DNA from: Alphaproteobacteria bacterium
Lineage (GTDB): Bacteria > Myxococcota_A > UBA796 > GCA-2862545
Assembly: GCA_020632885.1 (NCBI GenBank)
Contig: JACKEQ010000027.1
Coordinates: 1 to 64,000, forward strand
Length of the DNA stretch: 64,000 nt
Direction: 5' to 3'
Position 1 is the stretch's first letter. Each line of letters starts with the position of its first letter. This document shows, piece by piece, positions 46,344-55,182 of the stretch. Made by a program: the position numbers and the translations under genes. A model generated the notes under the pieces. The model was not told the DNA's origin. It made no database searches and saw only the letters and a list, made by a program, of their open reading frames with translations.

Positions 46344-46790
46344 ATGCTGCGCGTTCGATGCCAGGCCAACGCCACTCTCGATGCCAAGGGCCGCATGGCC
46401 CTTCCGGCACCGATCCGGCGGGCGCTCGGCGAAGCGGGCGTGGACCAGCTGGTCCTGACTTTCCACAAGGGCGCCGTCTGGGGATGGACCGCCCGTGACT
46501 TCGAGGAGCGCGTGGAGCGCCCGTTGGCCGAGAGCGACCCGTTCGACACCGAGGTGATGGACTTCGCGCACAGCCTGCTGGCGCCCGCCCAGGACGTCGA
46601 GATCGACAACGCCGGGCGCATCCGCATCCCCCCGCCGCTCCGGGATCTGGCGGGGCTCGACAAGGACGTGGTGGTCAACAGCGTGCTCCACCGCATCGAG
46701 ATCTGGGACAAGGACACGTGGGAGTCCCGCTTCCGCACGTCGCTCGACCGCACGTCGAGCCGCTCGGGCATGCCGGGGAGGCTCGGATGA
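46344..46790 (+). CDS. mraZ: MraZ, transcriptional repressor of the division/cell-wall cluster
   Basis: 148 residues with two SpoVT/AbrB-like DNA-binding repeats (DAKGRMALPAPIRRAL and DNAGRIRIPPPLRDLAG). First gene of the dcw-type cluster; overlaps rsmH as ATGA. It binds the TGGG repeats upstream of itself and also acts as a ring-shaped regulator controlling division genes. Confidence 0.9.
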   Translation: MLRVRCQANATLDAKGRMALPAPIRRALGEAGVDQLVLTFHKGAVWGWTARDFEERVERPLAESDPFDTEVMDFAHSLLAPAQDVEIDNAGRIRIPPPLRDLAGLDKDVVVNSVLHRIEIWDKDTWESRFRTSLDRTSSRSGMPGRLG

Positions 46791-47758
46791 CCTTCGGCCA
46801 CGTCACCGTCATGCGCACCGAGACCGTGGAGGCCCTCCTCCCCCGGGACGGTGGCGTCTACGTCGACTGCACCCTCGGGGGCGGCGGGCACAGCGAGCTG
46901 CTGCTGCAGTCCGCGGACTGCCGGGTCGTCGGGCTCGACCGCGACCCCGAGGCCATCGCCGCCGCGTCCGCGCGGCTCGCGCCGTTCGGCGACCGCTTCC
47001 AGGCCGTGCACGCGCGGTTCTCCGAGCTCCCGGCCGCGCTGGCGTCCCTCGGGCTCGAGCGGGTGGACGGCCTGCTCGCCGACCTGGGTGTGTCGTCCCA
47101 CCAGCTCGACACCGACGCCCGCGGGTTCAGCTTCCGTCGCTCGGGCCCCGTCGACATGCGCATGGACCCCACCGCCGAGCGGTCCGCCGCAGACCTCGTG
47201 AACAGCGCCAGCGAAGCCACGCTCGCCGACCTCATCCACGGGTACGGCGAGGAGCGCTTCGCCCGCAAGGTCGCCCGCGCCATCGTCCAGGGGCGCCCTT
47301 GGACCGACACGGTCGCGCTGGCGGAGGCCGTCGCGCGCGCCATGCCCCCCGCGCAGCGCAGGGGTCGCATCCACCCCGCCACGCGCACCTTCCAGGCCCT
47401 CAGAATCGCCGTCAACGACGAGCTGGGCGAGCTCTCTGCCCTGCTCGCGCACACGCGCGAAGTGCTGGCGCCTCACGGAAGAGTCGCTATACTGTCGTTC
47501 CACTCCCTCGAAGATCGCCTGGTGAAGCGATTCTTCGCGGATCACTCCGGCAGGTCCGGTCCCCGTGATCCGTACGGCCATCCCCTCGGCCCCGTCGAGT
47601 TCACCGTCCTTCCCTCCCTCACTCCCTCCCCCGACGAAATCTCCGGCCGTTCCTCGCCCGAGGACGACCTCTCCGGAGACGACCCCACCACCGCCAATCC
47701 CCGGGCGCGATCCGCGCGCCTGAGAGTGGCTGAGAGGTTGCCGTGGAACGCACCTTGA
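46787..47758 (+). CDS. rsmH: 16S rRNA (cytosine(1402)-N4)-methyltransferase RsmH
   Basis: 323 residues. SAM-binding motif VDCTLGGGGHSELLL, the DLGVSSHQLD segment, GFSFRRSGPVDMRMDP and ILSFHSLEDRLVKRFF are all diagnostic. The C-terminal ~50 residues are acidic and Pro/Ser-rich. Methylates C1402 in the ribosomal decoding centre. ATG overlaps the mraZ stop. Confidence 0.95.
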   Translation: MTFGHVTVMRTETVEALLPRDGGVYVDCTLGGGGHSELLLQSADCRVVGLDRDPEAIAAASARLAPFGDRFQAVHARFSELPAALASLGLERVDGLLADLGVSSHQLDTDARGFSFRRSGPVDMRMDPTAERSAADLVNSASEATLADLIHGYGEERFARKVARAIVQGRPWTDTVALAEAVARAMPPAQRRGRIHPATRTFQALRIAVNDELGELSALLAHTREVLAPHGRVAILSFHSLEDRLVKRFFADHSGRSGPRDPYGHPLGPVEFTVLPSLTPSPDEISGRSSPEDDLSGDDPTTANPRARSARLRVAERLPWNAP

Positions 47759-48063
47759 CCGCCCACACCCTGCCCGTGCCGCGCCGCTCGGTCGCCGCCC
47801 GGCTCCTCCCCCTGTGGCGCTACGCCGCCTTCCTGGCGGCGCTGTTCACGGTGCTGGCCGCCGGTGCCCTCGTGCGTCTCGACGTCCAGCAGCTCCGCAA
47901 GGACCTCGACCGCACCTCCCGGGCCACCCTCGAGGCCCAGGTCCTCCACGACCGCCTCGTGCTCGAGATGGAGGCCCGCCGCCGCGCGGTCGCCATGGAG
48001 CGTGTGGCCGTCGAGCTCGGCCTGGGCGGCACCGCCATCCTCGAGAAGGCGGGGCAGCCGTGA
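47743..48063 (+). CDS. ftsL: FtsL-like division protein
   Basis: 106 residues from a GTG inside the end of rsmH. Short cytoplasmic N-terminus, one membrane helix (~25-48, LWRYAAFLAALFTVLAAGAL), then a periplasmic coiled coil (VQQLRKDLDRTSRATLEAQVLHDRLVLEMEARR). Sequence identity in this family is low; position between rsmH and ftsI and the topology support the call. It would form the FtsQBL complex that activates FtsWI. Confidence 0.75.
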   Translation: MERTLTAHTLPVPRRSVAARLLPLWRYAAFLAALFTVLAAGALVRLDVQQLRKDLDRTSRATLEAQVLHDRLVLEMEARRRAVAMERVAVELGLGGTAILEKAGQP

Positions 48064-50048
48064 CCCTCGAGCACGCCGGTCCCATCGACACCCGCGAGCC
48101 TGCAGAGCTCGTGCTGGCCCGAGGGCGTACGCGCCTCTGGGGTGCTGGCACCCTCCTGCTCGGCCTGCTCGCGGTCGTGGGTGCACGCGGCATCCAGCTC
48201 TGCCTGCTGCCCGCCGAGCAGACGCTGGTGGCCGCGAGCCAGCAGCGCTGGGGCTCCGTGCGCCTCGCAGCCCGCCGTGGCGCCATCTTCGACCGGAACG
48301 GCCGGCGCATGGCCGCCAGCGTCGCCACGCCGAACGTCGTGGTGGACCCCAAGCGCGTCGAGCCCGGCGATGTCGACGAGCTCGCCCGTCAGGTAGCGGA
48401 GATCCTGGAGCTCGACGTGGACGAGGTGGCCGCCAAGATGCGCCGCTCGTCCCGCTACGCCCGGCTCGCGTCCCGCGTGCACCCTTCCGTCGCCGCCCGC
48501 ATCGACGACCTCCGCCACCCGGCCCTCTGGAGCGAGCGGGGCTCGCGTCGCTACTACCCCGAGGAGGAGCTCGCCTCCCAGGTCCTCGGGTTCGTCGACG
48601 GTGGTGGGAAGGGCCGCGCGGGCATCGAGCGCTACCTGGACGACCAGCTCCGCGGAGGCAGCCTCCTGCTCCAGCAGCGCCGCGACCGCCGGGGGCTCGC
48701 CGTCGACCGGCTCCGCGACCGCGACGACAACGAGGGCATGGACGTCCACACCACCCTCGACCGCTCGATCCAGCGCATGGCCGAGCGCGCCCTCGAGGGC
48801 GTCATCGAGCGCTCCGACCCCGTGTCGGCGTCCGCGGTCGTCATCGACGTCGCCACGGGCGACGTGCTCGCGATGGCGAACGTCCCCACGTTCAACCCGA
48901 ACGCCGTGAGCCAGGACCCCACGCCCCGCAAGAACCACGCCGTCCAGGACGCCGTGGAGCCCGGAAGCGTGCTCAAGCCGTTCACCATCGCAGCCGCCAT
49001 CCAGGAGGGCCTCGCGACCACCCGCACGTCGATCGACTGCGAGGGCGGCACCTGGGCCATCGGTCGTGTCCGCATCCACGACGACCACCCGCACCGCATC
49101 GTCAGCGTGGGCGAGGTCATCAAGTACTCGAGCAACATCGGCACCGCGAAGCTCGCGCTGCGGCTCGGGTCCGAGCGTCTGCTCACCTACCTCGATCGCT
49201 TCGGGTTCGGGCGCCGCACGGGCATCCAGCTCCCCGGCGAGCGCGCCGGCATGCTGCGCGCGGCCGACCGCATCAAGCCCATCGAGCTCGCCACCACGTC
49301 GTACGGGCAGGGCATGACCGCCACCGTGCTCCAGATCGCCACGGCCACCGCGGCCCTCGCGAACGGTGGGAAGAAGATGCGTCCGCGGCTCGTGAAGCGC
49401 GTCGAGGACGTGCACGGCGTGCCCGAGTACATCCAGACCCCCACCGTCGAGTCCCAGGTCGTCAGCCCGGAGGTCGCCAAGCAGCTCGCGCGCGCCATGG
49501 TCTCCGTGACCGAGCGCGGCGGTACGGGCATGCGGGCCAGGGTCCCGGGCTACGAGGTCGCCGGGAAGACCGGCACGGCCTTGAAGGTCGTGGACGGTCG
49601 CTACAGCAGCACCGCCCGCGTCGGGTCGTTCATGGGCTTCGTGCCGGCGGACGACCCCGTGCTCGCCATCGTCGTCACGGTCGACGAGCCCCGGAAGGGC
49701 AGCCGCTACGGCGGGTCCGTCGCCGGTCCGGCCTTCTCCGAGATCGCCGGGGAGGCCCTTCGGTACCTCGGCGTCCCGCCGGACCCCGCGCTCCTCGACA
49801 CCCCGCGGGCCATTCCGTCCGACGACGCCGTAGCCGCGCTCGACGAGGGGCCCGTGCGACTCGCCTGGAGCGGCGAGTCCTGGACCGTCCCGTCCTTCGA
49901 TGGCCTCTCCCTCCGCCAGGTCCTCCGCGGCGTCCAGGGAACCGGCCTCGCGCTGGAGCTGTCCGGCTCCGGCACCGTCTACGAGCAGACACCCGCACCG
50001 GGAGCCCGCCTGGCCCCAGGAGAGACCGTCCACCTCGCACTCCGCTGA
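48060..50048 (+). CDS. ftsI: Division-specific class B penicillin-binding protein with PASTA domain
   Basis: 662 residues from a GTG sharing GTGA with ftsL. Membrane anchor (~25-48), dimerisation/pedestal domain (RGAIFDRNGRRMAAS), transpeptidase domain with the active-site SVLK (EPGSVLKPF, around residue 303), SSN (KYSSNIG) and KTGT (VAGKTGT). The C-terminal ~60 residues are a PASTA domain (WTVPSFDGLSLRQVLRGVQGTGLALELSGSG...PAPGARL), as in SpoVD-type proteins, which may sense muropeptides. Cross-links septal peptidoglycan. No murE follows, as it would in a complete dcw cluster. Confidence 0.9.
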   Translation: MTLEHAGPIDTREPAELVLARGRTRLWGAGTLLLGLLAVVGARGIQLCLLPAEQTLVAASQQRWGSVRLAARRGAIFDRNGRRMAASVATPNVVVDPKRVEPGDVDELARQVAEILELDVDEVAAKMRRSSRYARLASRVHPSVAARIDDLRHPALWSERGSRRYYPEEELASQVLGFVDGGGKGRAGIERYLDDQLRGGSLLLQQRRDRRGLAVDRLRDRDDNEGMDVHTTLDRSIQRMAERALEGVIERSDPVSASAVVIDVATGDVLAMANVPTFNPNAVSQDPTPRKNHAVQDAVEPGSVLKPFTIAAAIQEGLATTRTSIDCEGGTWAIGRVRIHDDHPHRIVSVGEVIKYSSNIGTAKLALRLGSERLLTYLDRFGFGRRTGIQLPGERAGMLRAADRIKPIELATTSYGQGMTATVLQIATATAALANGGKKMRPRLVKRVEDVHGVPEYIQTPTVESQVVSPEVAKQLARAMVSVTERGGTGMRARVPGYEVAGKTGTALKVVDGRYSSTARVGSFMGFVPADDPVLAIVVTVDEPRKGSRYGGSVAGPAFSEIAGEALRYLGVPPDPALLDTPRAIPSDDAVAALDEGPVRLAWSGESWTVPSFDGLSLRQVLRGVQGTGLALELSGSGTVYEQTPAPGARLAPGETVHLALR

Positions 50049-50252
50049 CAAATCCCTCCACCCGCCCGTCCGTGCGGGGGCTTTCGCGACCACACCCCAC
50101 CACCCGGGGTGAGCACACCGTGGATCGGCCCGCCCGCCGTCCCCCGACCCCGCTCCCAGGGGCTCGGGAGACCGCCCGACCAACCGGTACTGTGCAGTAC
50201 GACTCGACCGCCCTCGACCATCGTGAGCCCCCGCACGGACAGGCCCTCCCCT
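50049..50252. other. Convergent intergenic region with a repeated 14-mer
   Basis: The only roomy tail-to-tail junction in the window. The string GTCCGTGCGGGGGC occurs at 50068-50081 on the plus strand and at 50227-50240 on the minus strand, in each case just downstream of the stop codon of the gene reading towards it. The plus copy forms a small CCCGC/GCGGG hairpin followed by CTTTC. They look like a pair of opposed terminators of common origin. Confidence 0.5.
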
Positions 50253-51524
50253 TCACACCTCCACGAGGTCGAGCGCGAGCTCGCCGTCCTCGTCGATGCG
50301 GACCTCGCCGCCCATGAGCGCCGCGAAGTGCCGCGACACCACCAGCCCGAGACCCGCAGATCCGGCCTCCTGCGCGGGGTCCGGGCTCGCGAAGGGACGC
50401 AGCAGGCGGGCGCGGAGGGACGCGTCCATGCGGGCACCCTCGGCGTGGACGGTCAGCCCGACGCCCGGTCGCTCACCAGGCCCCACCCGGACGACGACCT
50501 GCTGGCTGCCCGGGAGCTCGAGCGCGATGCCCAGGAGGCTCCGCACGATCTGCCCGACCCTGGCGGCGTCCGCCACGACGGGGGACACGCCGGGCTCGAC
50601 GTGGACCGCGATGCGCGCGCGCTGCTCGTGATCGCCGACGACCCGGCGCACGACCTCCCCGACGTCCACGCTGCCCAGCTCGAGGTCCATGCGTCCCGCC
50701 TCGATCTTCGAGAGGTCCAGGACGTCGTCGATCAGCCCGAGGAGGTACAGGCCAGCGGACTGGATGCGGTGCAGGTCGCCCTGCTGCCCGTCGTTGGACA
50801 TCTCCTCCATCAGGATCTCGGTGTAGCCGAGGATGGCGTTCAGCGGCGTCCGGAGCTCGTGGCTCATGCCCGCGAGGAACTCGCTCTTGGCGCGCCCCGC
50901 GTCGCGGGCCTTCCGCGCCGCCACCAGCAGCTTGGACTCCGCGTCCTTCCTGCGCTTGAGCTCCGCATCGCGAGACGCGAGGGCGAGGCGGGCCTCGGCC
51001 TCCTTGGCGAGGGACGCGGCGACCAGGGACCTGTGATGCTCGAAGTTCCCCCGGCCGAACAACGCGATGGCGATGAGCACCGTGAACAGGGTCACCAGGC
51101 GGTCCTCCGGCCGGGAGACGGCGGTGAGGTCGATGCCCGCCACCTCCATCCAGGTGAGCACCACGAGGTGCAGCACGGCGATCAACCCGACACCGAGCAC
51201 CACCCACCGGGGGCGGAGCATGGCGGCGAGCACGATGGTCGACCCCCACGCCGCCGGCAGGGGGCCGGAGAGCCCACCGAACACGGGTGCCGAGAACACG
51301 ACCAGGACGATGTTGGTGAGGAGCACGCCGCGCACCGCGAGGTCCGGACGCCACTGGATGAACGCCAGGGTGACGAGGCCCACCATGCAGGTGATCACGC
51401 CGGGGAGGACCCCCTGACCCCCCCGCAGCAGCTCGCCGAGCGCACCGATGGTGGAGGCGCCGACGACGCACCACGCCACCAGGTGCCAGAGGATCCGGGC
51501 GTTGACCTCGTAGCCGCGGATCAC
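50253..51524 (-). CDS. Membrane histidine kinase with degenerate ATPase domain
   Basis: 423 residues from a GTG overlapping the upstream kinase stop (GTGA). Six or so N-terminal membrane helices, then a coiled coil and a dimerisation domain with an intact phospho-acceptor (MSHELRTPLNA). The catalytic domain has lost key residues: the N-box reads GQIVRSLLGIALELP without Asn, and the G1 box Asp is missing (HAEGARMD), while the G2-like GLGLVVSRHF remains. It probably cannot bind ATP and may act as a phospho-acceptor or as a regulatory partner of the neighbouring intact kinase. Confidence 0.75.
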   Translation of the reverse strand: MIRGYEVNARILWHLVAWCVVGASTIGALGELLRGGQGVLPGVITCMVGLVTLAFIQWRPDLAVRGVLLTNIVLVVFSAPVFGGLSGPLPAAWGSTIVLAAMLRPRWVVLGVGLIAVLHLVVLTWMEVAGIDLTAVSRPEDRLVTLFTVLIAIALFGRGNFEHHRSLVAASLAKEAEARLALASRDAELKRRKDAESKLLVAARKARDAGRAKSEFLAGMSHELRTPLNAILGYTEILMEEMSNDGQQGDLHRIQSAGLYLLGLIDDVLDLSKIEAGRMDLELGSVDVGEVVRRVVGDHEQRARIAVHVEPGVSPVVADAARVGQIVRSLLGIALELPGSQQVVVRVGPGERPGVGLTVHAEGARMDASLRARLLRPFASPDPAQEAGSAGLGLVVSRHFAALMGGEVRIDEDGELALDLVEV

Positions 51525-52897
51525 GCCGCCTCCACGGGCGTGCGCGGCACCACGAGTGTGAAGTGGCTGCCCTCTCCGGGCGTGCTCTGGACCTCGATCG
51601 CACCCCCCATCATCTCCGCGAAGCGCCTGGAGAGCACGAGCCCCAGGCCCGTGCCGCCGTAACGGCGTGAGGTGGACGCGTCGGCCTGCACGAAGGGCTG
51701 GAAGAGGCGGTCGAGCTGCTCGGGGGTGATCCCGATGCCGCTGTCGGCGACCTCGAAGGCCAGCGCGGGTCGCCCCTCGTGAGCCACCTCCCGCACCTCC
51801 AGGCGCACCGTGCCCTGCTCGGTGAACTTCGCGGCGTTGGAGAGGAGGTTGAGCAGGACCTGCCGCACGCGGAGCCCGTCGGCGACGAGGCTGCCGGGGT
51901 CCCCGGGGACCTCCGCGATCAGGGTGTTGCCGCGGGCCTCCGCGCGAGGTCTGACGGTCTCGACCACCTCGCGCACGAGCTCGCCCACGTCGACGTCCAC
52001 GGGCTGCAGCACCATCTCGCCGCCCTCGATGCGCGAGAGGTCGAGGATGTCGTCGATCACAGCCAGCAGGTGACGTCCGGACGACCGCACGCGCGCGACG
52101 TCTTCGGCGTGGGGTGTCCCGGCCGTCTCCTCGAGCAGGAGCTCGGCGTAGCCGATGATCGCCGCGAGGGGCGTGCGGAGCTCGTGGCTCATGGCGGCCA
52201 TGAAGTCGCTCTGGGCATCGTTGGCCGCCCGCGCCAGCTCCACGGCGGCCTCGAGATCCCCTTCCACCACCGTGCGCCGACGGAGCTCGCGGTCGCGCTC
52301 CATCACCGCCTCCACCGCCGTAGCCTCGTGTCCGACGGCCTCGTCGACGATCTCCCGCTGGCTCTCCACGCTCGCGCGGACGAAGATCCCCACGAAGGCC
52401 ACCGAAGCGACGAGGACGACGAGGCGGTCTACCGACGTGGCCTCCGCCACGACGGACGCTCCGTAGGTCTCGAGCTCGAAGAGGACCTGGACGTCCAGCA
52501 GGGCGACTGCCGTCGTGCCGAGCACCCACCGCCGATCCGGGACCATCGCGGACAGGGCCACCACGGCCATCCACCCCACCGGCAACGCTCCGGAGAAGCC
52601 GCCGATGAAGGGGGGGAGTGCGAGGTGGAGCGCAGCGCCGCCGATGACCATCGCCACCAGCGCGAAGTCGGGGCGTCGACGGACGAGCTCCAGCATCGCG
52701 AGGTCCACCCCGAGCGACAGGAACGAACCCGCGAGGAGTGCCCAGCTCCCCAGGGCCACGCCGAGGAGGAGCCCGACGGCAGAGGGGACCATCCCGCACG
52801 TCACCACCAGCGCGCGAAGGAGGTGCGCTTCGAACCCTCTGTTGTCGAGAGTTGACGGGGACAGGAGGCCTCCGGAGGCGATCGTGACACGCGCCAT
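51521..52897 (-). CDS. Membrane sensor histidine kinase
   Basis: 458 residues. About six membrane helices (30-190) of the same layout as the neighbour, a coiled coil, H-box MSHELRTPLAA, N-box LLNLLSNAAKFT, G1 VADSGIGI, F-box and G2 GTGLGLVLSRRF: a complete kinase. No receiver domain and no response regulator gene nearby, so the partner is unlinked. The two tandem kinases are clearly duplicates; the downstream copy has decayed in its ATP site. Confidence 0.85.
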   Translation of the reverse strand: MARVTIASGGLLSPSTLDNRGFEAHLLRALVVTCGMVPSAVGLLLGVALGSWALLAGSFLSLGVDLAMLELVRRRPDFALVAMVIGGAALHLALPPFIGGFSGALPVGWMAVVALSAMVPDRRWVLGTTAVALLDVQVLFELETYGASVVAEATSVDRLVVLVASVAFVGIFVRASVESQREIVDEAVGHEATAVEAVMERDRELRRRTVVEGDLEAAVELARAANDAQSDFMAAMSHELRTPLAAIIGYAELLLEETAGTPHAEDVARVRSSGRHLLAVIDDILDLSRIEGGEMVLQPVDVDVGELVREVVETVRPRAEARGNTLIAEVPGDPGSLVADGLRVRQVLLNLLSNAAKFTEQGTVRLEVREVAHEGRPALAFEVADSGIGITPEQLDRLFQPFVQADASTSRRYGGTGLGLVLSRRFAEMMGGAIEVQSTPGEGSHFTLVVPRTPVEAA

Positions 52898-52960
52898 GGT
52901 GGACGGCGATGGCGCTGCGGTGTCTCATCGGATCGAATAGGCGTGACCGGGAGGCCCGGA

Positions 52961-53419
52961 GTGGCGAACGACGAGCCCAGGATCAAGCTGCTGCACGAGA
53001 ACCGGAAGGCCCGGCACGACTACACGCTGTCGGATGCCATCGAGGCCGGTCTCGTGCTCGTGGGGAGCGAGGTGAAGTCGCTCCGGGTGTCGGGGAACAT
53101 CAACCTCACGGACGCGTACGTCGACATCCGGCCCGACGGTGCCTGGCTGCTCGGGAGCTACATCGCGCCCTACGAGGAGGCCAACCGCGAGAACCACGAC
53201 CCGCGGCGCCCGCGCAAGCTCCTGCTGCACAGCAACCAGATCGAGAAGCTCGCGAAGGCCACCCGGGAGCGCGGCGTCACGCTGATCCCGATCAAGCTCT
53301 ACTTCAAGGGCAACCGGGTGAAGATCGAGATCGCCGTCGCCCGCGGCAAGAAGCAGTACGACAAGCGCGAGGCGCTCAAGGCCCGGGACGTCGAGAAGCA
53401 GCTCCGCAGGATCCGTTGA
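52961..53419 (+). CDS. smpB: SsrA-binding protein SmpB
   Basis: 152 residues. Family motifs ENRKARHDY, GLVLVGSEVKSLR, GNINLTDAY, and the C-terminal GKKQYDKRE...KARDVEKQLRR. I place the start at GTG 52961, which has GGGAGG 6 nt upstream, instead of the GTG at 52943. Binds tmRNA and brings it to stalled ribosomes. The tmRNA gene is not in the window. Confidence 0.95.
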   Translation: MANDEPRIKLLHENRKARHDYTLSDAIEAGLVLVGSEVKSLRVSGNINLTDAYVDIRPDGAWLLGSYIAPYEEANRENHDPRRPRKLLLHSNQIEKLAKATRERGVTLIPIKLYFKGNRVKIEIAVARGKKQYDKREALKARDVEKQLRRIR

Positions 53420-55182
53420 GCCGGTCGGAGTTCACCGTCGCCGACGCGTGGACGTACGACCGCCGGTCGCCCGCGCGCTGGCTGGTGTCCCATGCCGTCC
53501 GCTACCCGGGGCTCCTCCTGGGCTTCTTCACGCTCGTGTTGCTCGGGAGCGTGAGCACGTCCTCCCTGCCCCGGCTCACCGGGCTCGCCTTCGACGTGGT
53601 GCGCGGCCAGTCCGATGCCGCGACCCTCACCGGCATCGCGCTCGGAATGGCGGGCATCGCCGTGCTCCAGGCCCTCGCGGAGCTCGGCAGCGCCGGGGTC
53701 GCCGAGGTGCTCGCCCAGCGTCTGGAGCGCGACGCGCGGGACGAGCTGTACGTCAGCCTGCTCGGCAAGAGCCAGACGTTCCACAACCGCCAGCGGGTCG
53801 GCGACATCATGGCGCGGGCCGGCAACGACGTCGGGCAGCTCAACCCCATGATCAACCCGGGCCTGGCGCTGATCACGCGCTCCGCCCTCGGCCTGGTCGT
53901 ACCCATCGTCTTCATCGCGGCCATCGACCTGCGCCTCCTGCTCGCCCCGGTCCTGTTCGTCGGCGTGTTCGCCCTCGCGCTGCGCGCGTACATGCGGCAG
54001 CTCGACCCCGTCACGTTCGCGATGCGCCGTCGGTTCGGCGTCATGAACGCCGGCCTGCAGCAGACGCTCTCGGGCATCGAGGTCGTGAAGTCCATCGTCG
54101 CCGAGGACCACGAGCGCCAGCGGTTCGTCACCGACGCGCGGGCCTTCCACGACGCGTTCGTCGAGCAGGGCCACGTCCAGGCCCGCTACCTGCCCACCCT
54201 GCTCGTGGGGCTCGCCGTGGCCGGCGGGTTCGCCCACGGGCTCTACCTGCTCTCCGCGGGCCAGCTCACGGTCGGTCAGCTCGTCGCGTACACCGGGCTG
54301 CTCGGCACCCTGCGCTTCCCCGCGTTCATCTCGATCTTCACGTTCTCCCTCGTGCAGCTCGGGCTCGCGGGGGCCGAGCGCATCCTCGACCTGGTGCTCG
54401 CCGAGACCGAGCTCGACGAGAACTCCGGCGGCCACCGCGGCGCCATCCGCGGCGAGGTGACCTTCGAGGGCGTGTCGTTCGGCTACCGCGGGCCCGAGCA
54501 GCAGCAGGCCCTCACCGACCTCTCGATCACCGTGCCCGCCGGCACCACCGTCGCCGTCGTGGGCCAGACGGGCTCCGGAAAGTCCACCCTCACCAAGCTG
54601 CTCAACCGGACCTACGACGTCGGGTCCGGGCGCATCCTGGTGGACGGCGTGGACGTGCGCGACTGGAACCTCGAGAGCCTGCGCCAGCAGATCTCGGTGA
54701 TCGAGCAGGACATCTTCCTGTTCTCCCGGACCATCGAGGAGAACATCCGCTTCGGTGTGGCCTCGGCCACGCGCGAGGACGTCGTGCGGGCCGCGGAGGC
54801 CGCCCAGGCCCATGGGTTCATCACGGGCTTCGAGAAGGGCTACGACACCGTCATCGGCGAGCGCGGCGTCACGCTCTCGGGCGGCCAGCGCCAGCGCCTG
54901 GCCATCGCACGCGCGCTCCTCACCGACCCCCGCATCCTCGTGATCGACGACGCCACGAGCGCCATCGACAGCGCCACGGAGGACGCCATCCAGCGGGCCA
55001 TCCAGGTCGTGCAGGAGGGCCGCACCACCTTCATGATCACCCATCGGCTCTCGCAGATCCGGCGCGCCGACCAGATCCTCGTGCTCGAGCGCGGCCAGCG
55101 GGTCGATCTGGGCACCCACGACGAGCTCCTCGCGCGCTGCGCGCTCTACCGCCGCATCTTCGCGCGGTACGGGGAGCCCTGA
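53416..55182 (+). CDS. ABC exporter subunit, type IV half-transporter (1 of 2)
   Basis: 588 residues. TTG start overlaps the smpB stop (TTGA). Six-helix membrane domain (30-330), then an ATPase domain with Walker A GQTGSGKS, Q-loop (IEQDIFLFS), intact signature LSGGQRQR, Walker B ILVIDDATSAID and the H-loop His (MITHRLS). It should form a heterodimer with the next product, of the MdlAB/TmrAB kind. Substrate unknown; lipids or drugs are typical. Confidence 0.85.
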   Translation: MSRSEFTVADAWTYDRRSPARWLVSHAVRYPGLLLGFFTLVLLGSVSTSSLPRLTGLAFDVVRGQSDAATLTGIALGMAGIAVLQALAELGSAGVAEVLAQRLERDARDELYVSLLGKSQTFHNRQRVGDIMARAGNDVGQLNPMINPGLALITRSALGLVVPIVFIAAIDLRLLLAPVLFVGVFALALRAYMRQLDPVTFAMRRRFGVMNAGLQQTLSGIEVVKSIVAEDHERQRFVTDARAFHDAFVEQGHVQARYLPTLLVGLAVAGGFAHGLYLLSAGQLTVGQLVAYTGLLGTLRFPAFISIFTFSLVQLGLAGAERILDLVLAETELDENSGGHRGAIRGEVTFEGVSFGYRGPEQQQALTDLSITVPAGTTVAVVGQTGSGKSTLTKLLNRTYDVGSGRILVDGVDVRDWNLESLRQQISVIEQDIFLFSRTIEENIRFGVASATREDVVRAAEAAQAHGFITGFEKGYDTVIGERGVTLSGGQRQRLAIARALLTDPRILVIDDATSAIDSATEDAIQRAIQVVQEGRTTFMITHRLSQIRRADQILVLERGQRVDLGTHDELLARCALYRRIFARYGEP

